A stretch of 63,233 nt of DNA from JAMOQA01 sp964420365 (GTDB taxonomy: Bacteria > Acidobacteriota > Polarisedimenticolia > J045). The notes beneath the pieces were generated by a model. That model had not been told where the DNA came from. It did no database searches and worked only from the letters and a program-made list of their open reading frames with translations. The stretch is taken from NCBI GenBank assembly GCA_964420365.1, contig CAYQTA010000025.1:1-63233 (forward strand), read 5' to 3'. The translations under genes were made by a program, and so were the position numbers. Positions within the stretch are counted from its first letter, which is position 1. The number at the start of each line of letters is the position of its first letter. Shown piece by piece: positions 52,935 through 59,794 of this stretch.

Positions 52935-54622
52935 GTCGCCTCCCCCCCGTCCCGGCCGGGACCACCGTCCCCCGGCTCGTCGAAGAAGGCCCGGAGTTCC
53001 CGCAGGATCGCCCGGTGCTCCACGTCCCGGACGACCGCTTCGCCCGCCCGGACCGGGAGCACCCACCGGGCCCGTCCCCCGCGACGCTTCTTGTCCCGCT
53101 CCAGGTGCCGCAGGAGCGCGGCCCGGTTCACCCCCTCCGGGGGCCGCACCGGGAGGCCGAGCGCCCGGAGGAGGGCCTCGACCCGGCCGGGCAGTTCCCG
53201 GTCGGCGAGGACACCCGTCGCCGCGGCGAGCCGGAGCGCGAAGACGGTGCCGATCGCGACCGCCTCCCCGTGGGAGAGGACGGGACCTCCCTCGCCGCCC
53301 GCTCCCTCGAGGGCGTGCCCGAGGGTGTGACCGAGGTTGAGGAGCGCCCGTTCCCCCCGCTCGTCCGGGTCCCGGGAGACGATCGCCAGCTTGACCCGGG
53401 CCGCCCGGCCCGTCGTCTCGTGGAGCCACGGGAGGGAGGGCCGCGGCGGCGGCTCCTCGAGGACGTCGAGGAGGCCGGGGTCACCGACCAGGGCCGCCTT
53501 GACCGCCTCCGCGAGGCCGACCCGGAGCTCCCGGGGCGGGAGGGTTGCGAGCCACAACGGGTCGATGGCCACCTCCCGGGGAAACCGCACCGTGCCGAGG
53601 ACGTTCTTCGTGCCCGCGAGGTTCAGGGCGTTCTTCCCACCGAGGGCGGCGTCGAGCTGGGCGAGGAGCGTGGTCGGGACGAGCACGAGCGGAAGCCCGC
53701 GCTTGTAGAGGGCGGCGACGACGCCCGCCAGGTCGGTGACGGTTCCTCCCCCGACGGCGAGCAGCATGCCGTCCCGGTCGACCCCCGCATCGAGGAGCGC
53801 CTCCCACGTGGAGGCCGCCACGCCGAGCTCCTTGACGGTCTCTCCACCCCGCACCGTGAACATCCGGAGCCGGTCGCTCTCCCCGGGAAGGGCGCCGAGG
53901 GCGGGCCCGAGGGCCCCGGCGTGGACGTGGGGCAGGTCCTCGTCGATCAGGAGGACGAGGGTCCCGGCGGGCGCCCGGCCTCCCGACGGGTCGATCGCCC
54001 GGGGGATCGCCCCCGGCCCCGCGACCACGCCCCGCGCGGCCGGCAGGCCCGGCCCCACCGGCTCCGGTGGTTCCCTCCACGGGCCGGAGACCGGGTCCCA
54101 GAGCCGCCGCAACAGGACGACCGCGACCTCGTCCACCCCGAGACCGTCGGTATCGACCCGGAAGGCGGCCCGCTCGTACCCGGGGGCGCGGGAGTCCCGC
54201 AGGGCCGCCAGCCGGGCCACCGGGTCCTCCGCCCCGTCGACCAGGGGCCGCGGGGTCCCGTCCGCCGCCAGCCGCCGGGCCAGGGTGGCCGGGGCCGCAT
54301 CCAGGTGGACCAGGGTTCCCGCCTCGAGGACCGCCGCGAGGAGTCCCTCCTGGGCGAGGGTGCCGCCCCCCAGGGCGACGACCGTGCCCGGGTGGGGCGG
54401 CCCGGTCAACAGCCGGGCCAGGGCCCTCCACTCCGCCTCCCGGAACGCCCGTTCCCCGGCGTCGAACAGGTCCGGGATCGAGCGTCCCTCCTGTTCCGCG
54501 ATCCGCTCGTCCAGGTCGACGAACGGCACGCCGAGGAGGCCGGCCACCTGCCGGCCCACCGAGGTCTTCCCGGCCCCGGAGGGACCGCAGAGGAAGAGCG
54601 GCCGGTCGGGCGGCAGCCTCAC
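52931..54622 (-). CDS. aroKB: Bifunctional shikimate kinase/3-dehydroquinate synthase (AroK-AroB fusion)
   Basis: The 563-residue product joins two enzymes. Residues 1-174 are shikimate kinase: P-loop 'LCGPSGAGKTSVGRQVA', 'FVDLDERIAEQEGRSIPDLF' and 'VVALGGGTLAQEG'. After a Pro/Gly-rich linker (~175-210), 3-dehydroquinate synthase begins: 'GGGTVTDLAGVVAALYKRG', 'VPTTLLAQLDAALGGKNALN', 'GLAEAVKAALVGDPGLL' and 'LNLGHTLGHALEG' with metal ligands. It performs steps 2 and 5 of the shikimate pathway. Fusions of this order are known (Thermotoga). GTG at 54622 overlaps the aroC stop. Confidence 0.93.
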   Translation of the reverse strand: MRLPPDRPLFLCGPSGAGKTSVGRQVAGLLGVPFVDLDERIAEQEGRSIPDLFDAGERAFREAEWRALARLLTGPPHPGTVVALGGGTLAQEGLLAAVLEAGTLVHLDAAPATLARRLAADGTPRPLVDGAEDPVARLAALRDSRAPGYERAAFRVDTDGLGVDEVAVVLLRRLWDPVSGPWREPPEPVGPGLPAARGVVAGPGAIPRAIDPSGGRAPAGTLVLLIDEDLPHVHAGALGPALGALPGESDRLRMFTVRGGETVKELGVAASTWEALLDAGVDRDGMLLAVGGGTVTDLAGVVAALYKRGLPLVLVPTTLLAQLDAALGGKNALNLAGTKNVLGTVRFPREVAIDPLWLATLPPRELRVGLAEAVKAALVGDPGLLDVLEEPPPRPSLPWLHETTGRAARVKLAIVSRDPDERGERALLNLGHTLGHALEGAGGEGGPVLSHGEAVAIGTVFALRLAAATGVLADRELPGRVEALLRALGLPVRPPEGVNRAALLRHLERDKKRRGGRARWVLPVRAGEAVVRDVEHRAILRELRAFFDEPGDGGPGRDGGEAT

Positions 54623-55749
54623 GGCAGCCTCCGGTCCCGGTCGATCTCCACCTGCCGGACGATCTCGTCGAACCGGTCCCCGCCGTAGCGCTCGAGGAGC
54701 GCGCCGCCGAGGACGATGCCGGCGATCGCCTCGAGGATCGGGGGAACGGCGGCGACCTGGGTGACGTCCGCCCGGAGCGCCCGGCCGGGGGAGGGCTCTC
54801 CCGTGGCGAGATCGACGGTGGGCAGGGGCCGGCGCCGGGTCGGCAGGGGCTTGATCCCGGCGCGGAGCACCAGCGGCTCGCCGTTCGTCATGCCCCCCTC
54901 GAGCCCCCCCGCCCGGTTCGACCCCCGGGCGATCCGCCCCTCCGCGTCGACCGCGACCGGGTCCTGGGCCGCTCCCCCGGGCAGCCGTGCCTGGAGGAGG
55001 GCGTCCCCGACCTCGACCTCCTTGACCGAGGGGATCGAGAGCGCTTCCGCGGCGAGGCGGGCATCGAGGCGCCGATCGTGCTGGGCGACGGAGCCGAGCC
55101 CCCGCGGCAGGCCGAAGACGACCAGCTCCACGCGGCCGCCCAGGGTCTCCCCGGCCCGACGGGCCTCCTCGATCCGGGCCGCCATCGCCCGGCCCGCGGC
55201 GGGGTCGAGGCAGGCGACCGCGGAGCGGTCGCGCCGCCGCGCGAGGGCGTCCGGGTCGGCTTCCCGCGGGGCCGGCGGCGCCTCGACGTCGCCGAGCGCG
55301 ACCACGTGGGCGACGAGGCGCACGCCGACCAGCTCGAGCATCCGGCAGGCGGCCGCCCCGAGGGCGGTGCGGATCGCCGTCTCCCGGGCCGAGGCCCGCT
55401 CGAGGACCGGCGTGACGTCCGCGGTGCCGTACTTGAACGCCCCCGCCAGGTCGGCGTGCCCGGGCCGGGGCACCGTCTGCTCCCGGGATGCCCGGCGGGA
55501 ACGGTCCGAGCGGTTCGGGAGGACGATGCCGAGGGGCGCGCCGGTGGTCCGTCCCCGCAGGACGCCGGCGACGATCTCCGGCCGGTCGTCCTCGAGGCGC
55601 ATTCGTGGCCCGCGGCCGGCGGCCCGCCGGCGGCGCCGCATCCGGGGCAGGAGGTGCCGAACGGCGAGGGGGACCCCCGACGGCATCCCGTCCAGGATCC
55701 CGAGCAGCATCCGTCCGTGGGACTCGCCCGCCGTCAGGTACCGCAGCAT
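54619..55749 (-). CDS. aroC: Chorismate synthase
   Basis: The 376-residue product begins 'LRYLTAGESHGRMLLGILDGMPSG' and contains 'RRRRAAGRGPRM', 'PRPGHADLAGAFKYGTADV', 'RASARETAIRTALGAAACRML', and 'SNRAGGLEGGMTNGEPLVLR', all typical of FMN-dependent chorismate synthase. It makes chorismate from EPSP. GGAGGGAG precedes the ATG. A minus-strand TATCCT at 55786-55791 is a possible -10. It opens the aroC-aroKB-aroQ operon. Confidence 0.96.
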   Translation of the reverse strand: MLRYLTAGESHGRMLLGILDGMPSGVPLAVRHLLPRMRRRRRAAGRGPRMRLEDDRPEIVAGVLRGRTTGAPLGIVLPNRSDRSRRASREQTVPRPGHADLAGAFKYGTADVTPVLERASARETAIRTALGAAACRMLELVGVRLVAHVVALGDVEAPPAPREADPDALARRRDRSAVACLDPAAGRAMAARIEEARRAGETLGGRVELVVFGLPRGLGSVAQHDRRLDARLAAEALSIPSVKEVEVGDALLQARLPGGAAQDPVAVDAEGRIARGSNRAGGLEGGMTNGEPLVLRAGIKPLPTRRRPLPTVDLATGEPSPGRALRADVTQVAAVPPILEAIAGIVLGGALLERYGGDRFDEIVRQVEIDRDRRLP

Positions 55750-56109
55750 GCCCGGTCTCCCTCCGCTCCCTCCCCCGGGCCGCCAAGGATACCCCGGGCC
55801 CGCGGGCCGGGAATGCCACGGCCCGCCCCCGCCGCTACCGGGTGCTCGTCCGTGGACGGCCGACCGTCCCCGTGGGGACGGGAGGTCTCCGGTCACGGGA
55901 CGGGGAACCGTCCGACACTGAAATCTCGCGCGTCCCGGACTGGACGGTTCACCTCCTGCGACGGGGCGAACTTCGTCGTGGAAACCGCTCCCCATGACAG
56001 GGTACCGGCGTACGGTCTCGTCGTCCCGGGACATTCCATGACAGGCGGCGGTCCGCGTCGGCCCGGCGGCCCGCGCCGGATCGCCGGCACGAGTTGAAAG
56101 GAGAACACG
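55750..56109. other. 360-base divergent intergenic region between aroC and the Cys-rich protein gene
   Basis: This divergent region contains a possible aroC -10 (55786-55791) and a 44-base periodic array of GGACGG/CCGTCC boxes (55854-55947). It also has an 18-base near-perfect hairpin (CCGTCCCC GT GGGGACGG, 55864-55881) and two CCATGACAGG repeats. No coding sequence was recognised. Confidence 0.6.
55854..56045. repeat. Phased binding-site array with 44-base period
   Basis: GGACGG occurs at 55854, 55876, 55898 and 55942, and CCGTCC at 55864 and 55908. Two copies form the same palindrome, GGACGGNNNNCCGTCC (55854-55869 and 55898-55913), 44 bases apart. A third GGACGG is 44 bases further. CCATGACAGG repeats at 55992-56001 and 56036-56045, again 44 bases apart. 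All the hexamers lie within 1 base of multiples of 11. Confidence 0.55.
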
Positions 56110-57039
56110 ATGAGCAGGAACCGCAACATTCCCTTCCGGTGGTTGCCGGCCTGGGGCCTCGTCATCACCCTCCTCCTGGTCCCCCAGGTGCTCGCGAAGC
56201 CCCATGTGAAGCAGACCAGGTGTCACTGCCCGTGCAAGCTGAACTGCGGCAACGGCGTCTCGGCCGACTGCACGATGCATTCCGAGGACTGCCACCACAC
56301 GCACTGCGTCGACGTGGGCGCCTTCTCTCTCGGGGACCTGTTCCCCGGGCTGGAAGTCGAGGAGCTCGCCGGCGATCTTCCGGCGGGCTACGTCGACCAC
56401 GCCCCCTGGTTCGGGCTCGACCTCCCCGAAACGGTCCAGATGGGGTTCGGTGCGCTCGAGCGGGAAACGCTCGAGGAATCGAACTACGTCTTCACGATGC
56501 GACTGGCGGACGCGCCGAGCGGCGCCTACGTGGTCGAGGAACCTGCCGACCTGGCCGCCTGGCAGGCCTGGCTCGCCTCGATCGACCCGGAACGGGAGAT
56601 GGGCGTCTCGATCGGCGCCGTCACCGACCCGGCGAGCTGGCGCATCCTGGACGGCGACCGGCGGCACCTGAACGAGAGCGTCGCCTGGCGCTTTCACCTG
56701 GTCGTCGGCGGACGGGACGTCGTCTTCATGCGGAAGGACTCGACCCCTGCCTGGGAGGCCTGGACCTACCTCCACTCCGCGTTCGGCCAGCTCCCCGACG
56801 ATGCCTTCGCCGCCGGTCTCGACCCCGCTCGCTGCCGGGCCGAACTTTTCAGTATGCTGGACACGTTCCACGTGCTGGTCGAGGGCTCGTTCTTCGACCG
56901 GGCGCGGGCGGAGGTCGAAGCGATGCTCGAGCGATGCGAGGCGTGGCTCGTTCCCGGCCACCGGCTGACGGACCCGACCCTGGGGGCCCTGCGGAAGATC
57001 GATCACCTGCTCGCCCCCCCGGAGGAGACCTCCCCGTGA
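56110..57039 (+). CDS. Secreted Cys-rich protein of unknown function
   Basis: The 309-residue product has a signal peptide (LPAWGLVITLLLVPQVLA) followed by a short Cys/His-rich segment with eight Cys in about 30 residues (CHCPC, NCGNG, DCTMHSEDCHHTHC). This could bind metal or form disulfides. The remainder is an ordinary mixed domain rich in Trp and Asp with two further Cys near its end. AAAGGAG is placed well before the ATG. Its stop overlaps the next gene's start (GTGA), so it is coupled with a secreted metallopeptidase-like lipoprotein. No known family was recognised. Confidence 0.7.
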   Translation: MSRNRNIPFRWLPAWGLVITLLLVPQVLAKPHVKQTRCHCPCKLNCGNGVSADCTMHSEDCHHTHCVDVGAFSLGDLFPGLEVEELAGDLPAGYVDHAPWFGLDLPETVQMGFGALERETLEESNYVFTMRLADAPSGAYVVEEPADLAAWQAWLASIDPEREMGVSIGAVTDPASWRILDGDRRHLNESVAWRFHLVVGGRDVVFMRKDSTPAWEAWTYLHSAFGQLPDDAFAAGLDPARCRAELFSMLDTFHVLVEGSFFDRARAEVEAMLERCEAWLVPGHRLTDPTLGALRKIDHLLAPPEETSP

Positions 57040-58475
57040 CCGGCCGCCGCCCGGCGGCCCGGTGGTGGCTCGCGGTGGCGCTCCCCGGCTGCCTGCTCCT
57101 GGCGGCCGGGGGGTGCCTCCGCCCCGGCGCCTACCTCGAGGGCGGGGGCCGCTTCGTCGAGCTGGCCGACGCGGCCACCCGCACCTGCACGGAGGCCCGG
57201 ACCGGCGAGGTCCTCGGCCGGCGGGTCACGGTCCACTACCCGCCCCACCTGGCCCCCGGTGTCCCGGAACGGTTCTTCCGGGCCCTCCGGGCCTGGCGGG
57301 AGGAGGTCGAACGGGACTACGCCGGCCTGCGGGCCGGGATCCGCTACCACCTGGGGGACGACCTCTACGAGCGGGTCCGGGAGGCATCCTACCTGCAGCC
57401 ACCGCCCTTCTACGCCGACTGGTACCTCGTCCCCGACCCGGGGAAGGCCTGGCGCTGGCGGATGCCGGGGGCGGGATTCGTCCTCCTTCCGCCCGGGGAT
57501 CCGGACCCCCCGGGGGAGGCGCTTCGCCCGCCGAATGCTCTCGACGCGGGACCGGGGGTGGCGGGCCAGGTCCACGAGATCGTCCACTGGCTGATCCGCG
57601 ACATCGTCACGTCCCGGCGCGGTTGCCTTCCCCGGTGGCTCGAGGAAGGGCTCGCCGACTACGCCCAGATGCAGTTCCGCCGCTGGAAGCACGGCACCTG
57701 GGACGGCGACCGGGCCGTGGAGGCCCGTCTCTTCTGGGCACGCCCCGAGTACCGGCGCCGGGCCTTCCGGTACCGGGACGGGAGCCGGGGCCCGCTCGAC
57801 GCGCTGATCACGTGGCGCTACCCGGCGTGGACCGGGGACATCGTCTACCGGGCCTCCCTCGGGCTCGTCGTCGGCCTCGACGACCAGCTCGGCACCTTCG
57901 CGTTCAAGGACCTGCTGCGCGACCTCCTCCTCTCCTCCCCCGAGACCGACGAGGAGGTGATCCGGATCATCGAGCACCACGCCGGCATGCCGATCGACCG
58001 GGTCGGCCTGCTCCCGCCCACGGCCCGCGAGGAGCTCTACCGGCAGGTCCTGGCACGCGCCCGGCAGGCCTGCGAGGATCCCGGCGATCCGCCCCTCTTC
58101 CTCGGGCCACGGATCCTGGGGCTCTTCCCCGAGCACGAGGACGAGGCGCTTCCCGTGCTCCTCGAGCTCACCCGCTGCCCCCGCGCGGCGGTGATCGAGG
58201 AGGGCCTCGCCGGGCTCCGCTTGCTCGGCCGGCGGCGCCTGCTGCGCGCCATGCTCGAGCGCGTGCGGCGGGACGTCCCGGCGCCGGTCCTCCGGGAGCT
58301 CGAGGAAAGGTGGCACATGGAGGTCGAGTTCTCCCGTGACCACCGCCGGGCGGCCCGGTGGTTCGGCCGGGCCCGGGAGACCGGGATCCCCCCGGCCGCC
58401 CGTCCGTTTCTTGCGCCACGGCTCGCCGGCCGCGCGCCGTCACCCGCTTCCGCCGGCGGGCCCAGCGGCACCTGA
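57036..58475 (+). CDS. Gluzincin-like metallopeptidase lipoprotein
   Basis: The 479-residue product has a signal with lipobox-like A-A-G-G-C near residue 27. A zinc-protease site H-E-I-V-H near residue 180 is followed by W-L-E-E-G-L-A-D-Y about 22 residues later, where the third ligand Glu sits (peptidase MA/M61-like arrangement). Conserved Tyr/Trp segments surround it. The C-terminal part is helical with R/L-rich repeats. It is coupled to the upstream Cys-rich protein gene, which could be a substrate or partner. GTG at 57036 overlaps that stop. Confidence 0.72.
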   Translation: MTGRRPAARWWLAVALPGCLLLAAGGCLRPGAYLEGGGRFVELADAATRTCTEARTGEVLGRRVTVHYPPHLAPGVPERFFRALRAWREEVERDYAGLRAGIRYHLGDDLYERVREASYLQPPPFYADWYLVPDPGKAWRWRMPGAGFVLLPPGDPDPPGEALRPPNALDAGPGVAGQVHEIVHWLIRDIVTSRRGCLPRWLEEGLADYAQMQFRRWKHGTWDGDRAVEARLFWARPEYRRRAFRYRDGSRGPLDALITWRYPAWTGDIVYRASLGLVVGLDDQLGTFAFKDLLRDLLLSSPETDEEVIRIIEHHAGMPIDRVGLLPPTAREELYRQVLARARQACEDPGDPPLFLGPRILGLFPEHEDEALPVLLELTRCPRAAVIEEGLAGLRLLGRRRLLRAMLERVRRDVPAPVLRELEERWHMEVEFSRDHRRAARWFGRARETGIPPAARPFLAPRLAGRAPSPASAGGPSGT

Positions 58476-58526
58476 GAAGCGGGGTCGGCGGCCGCCCGAG
58501 CCGGCTGCCTGCTGGAAACCGGCGCA

Positions 58527-58871
58527 GTGGATGCGGCGATCGAGGACGCCGAGGAAGCCTTGCAGCTCGCCCGGTCCCTGGCGTCCGCGGTGCTCCCGGA
58601 GGCGCTGGTCGTGCTTGCCCGGGCGCGCATGGCGCGGAACCAGCCCGAGGTCGCCGTCGCCACGGCTCGCGAGGCTGCGGACATGGCTCGCGAACTCGGC
58701 CGTTCCCGCACCGAGTTTCTCGCACTGCTCGTGGCCCACGAGGCGGCCCGCAGCGACGAGGTGACCATCACCAGGAGGCTCGACCACCTGGCATCGCGCC
58801 TCGCGGCCTTTCTCGACGAGGCTCGCGCATGGCTTTCGACCAGGGCGGGCCGGGAGGAGGACACCCGATGA
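58527..58871 (+). CDS. TPR-like fragment, possibly a remnant of a longer gene
   Basis: The 114-residue product is two to three TPR-like helical units (A-I-E-D-A-E-E-A-L-Q-L-A-R; V-V-L-A-R-A-R-M-A-R-N-Q-P-E-V-A-V-A-T-A-R-E-A). TPR-like coding continues in frame upstream of the GTG to the stop of the preceding gene (58473-58475), so the start of the domain is missing. No good ribosome site is seen. The stop overlaps the next gene's ATG. It resembles the C-terminus of regulatory TPR proteins that has been cut off, and may still be translated. Confidence 0.5.
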   Translation: MDAAIEDAEEALQLARSLASAVLPEALVVLARARMARNQPEVAVATAREAADMARELGRSRTEFLALLVAHEAARSDEVTITRRLDHLASRLAAFLDEARAWLSTRAGREEDTR

Positions 58872-59770
58872 CCCAGAGCCGCTGCAGGAACGGAGCCTGG
58901 CCGGTGGTTTCCGCGGTCACGGGCATCTTCCTCCTGGTCGCGGGGCTCCCCTGCGTCGGCGAGGTTGCCATGGACCCGGGCATCGGGTTTCTCCAGATGG
59001 CCGTGGAGACGGGCGAGCACGGAACCGAGGGGTCCCCCTACCCGTGGTCTCGATTCCGACCCGGCCCGGGGCACCACGTTCTCAACGAGCACGGCGACGA
59101 CCAGGGAGACGGTCTCCCGTCGATCGCGATCGATGCCGACGGAAACCCGGTCGTCACCTGGGCGGACGCCCTGGAGGACGGCACGCACAGGATCGTGGTT
59201 GCCCGCTGGGACGGGAACGACTGGTCCGATCCCGAACCGGTCACCGACGGCACGATGGACACGTCGGACCCGGCGGTCGACGTCTCGCCGTCCGGTCTGC
59301 TCGCGGTGGCCTGGTGGGAGCCGGAGACGGGAACACTCGCCTGGGTCCGGAGGAAGCAGCCCGGGGGCACGTGGGAAGAGCCGGAATCCGTCGGGTCCGG
59401 CGCCGGCACGCGCCGATTCCCGGCCGTGGCGGCGACCGGGAACGACGTCTTCGTCGCCTTCTCCCTCGAGACACCCGCCGGGACGTTCGAGGTCCGGGTG
59501 GCCCGGCGAACCGAGGGATGGGACGAGCGAACGATCGACACCGGGCTCACGGAGTCGCGGTGGCGGGGGCGCGGGGACGTGGCGGTCGAGATCCACGAAC
59601 AGGGCGGCAGGGTGTGGATCGACTGGCTCCGCTCGGCCGACGAGCTGGCCACGTCGCGTCTCGACCCCTCGACGGGCGAGTGGTCGCCGGCCGAGTCCAT
59701 CCCCTGCGAGCCGAGCGCGGACGGATGGCGCCGTGCCCGTTTCGAGGCCCGCCAGCGGGCGCTGCGCTGA
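58868..59770 (+). CDS. Exported beta-propeller-like protein
   Basis: The 300-residue product has a signal peptide (VVSAVTGIFLLVAGLPCVG). At least three beta-strand repeats of the sialidase/BNR style follow: 'LPSIAIDADGNPVVTWADA', 'DPAVDVSPSGLLAVAWWEP' and 'FPAVAATGNDVFVAFSLE', each with a W-rich strand. The function is unknown; it is probably periplasmic or surface. ATG at 58868 overlaps the TPR fragment's stop. It converges on aroA-aroE with a 24-base gap. Confidence 0.7.
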   Translation: MTQSRCRNGAWPVVSAVTGIFLLVAGLPCVGEVAMDPGIGFLQMAVETGEHGTEGSPYPWSRFRPGPGHHVLNEHGDDQGDGLPSIAIDADGNPVVTWADALEDGTHRIVVARWDGNDWSDPEPVTDGTMDTSDPAVDVSPSGLLAVAWWEPETGTLAWVRRKQPGGTWEEPESVGSGAGTRRFPAVAATGNDVFVAFSLETPAGTFEVRVARRTEGWDERTIDTGLTESRWRGRGDVAVEIHEQGGRVWIDWLRSADELATSRLDPSTGEWSPAESIPCEPSADGWRRARFEARQRALR

Positions 59771-59794
59771 TCGCGACGCCGGGACAGGCCGCGG

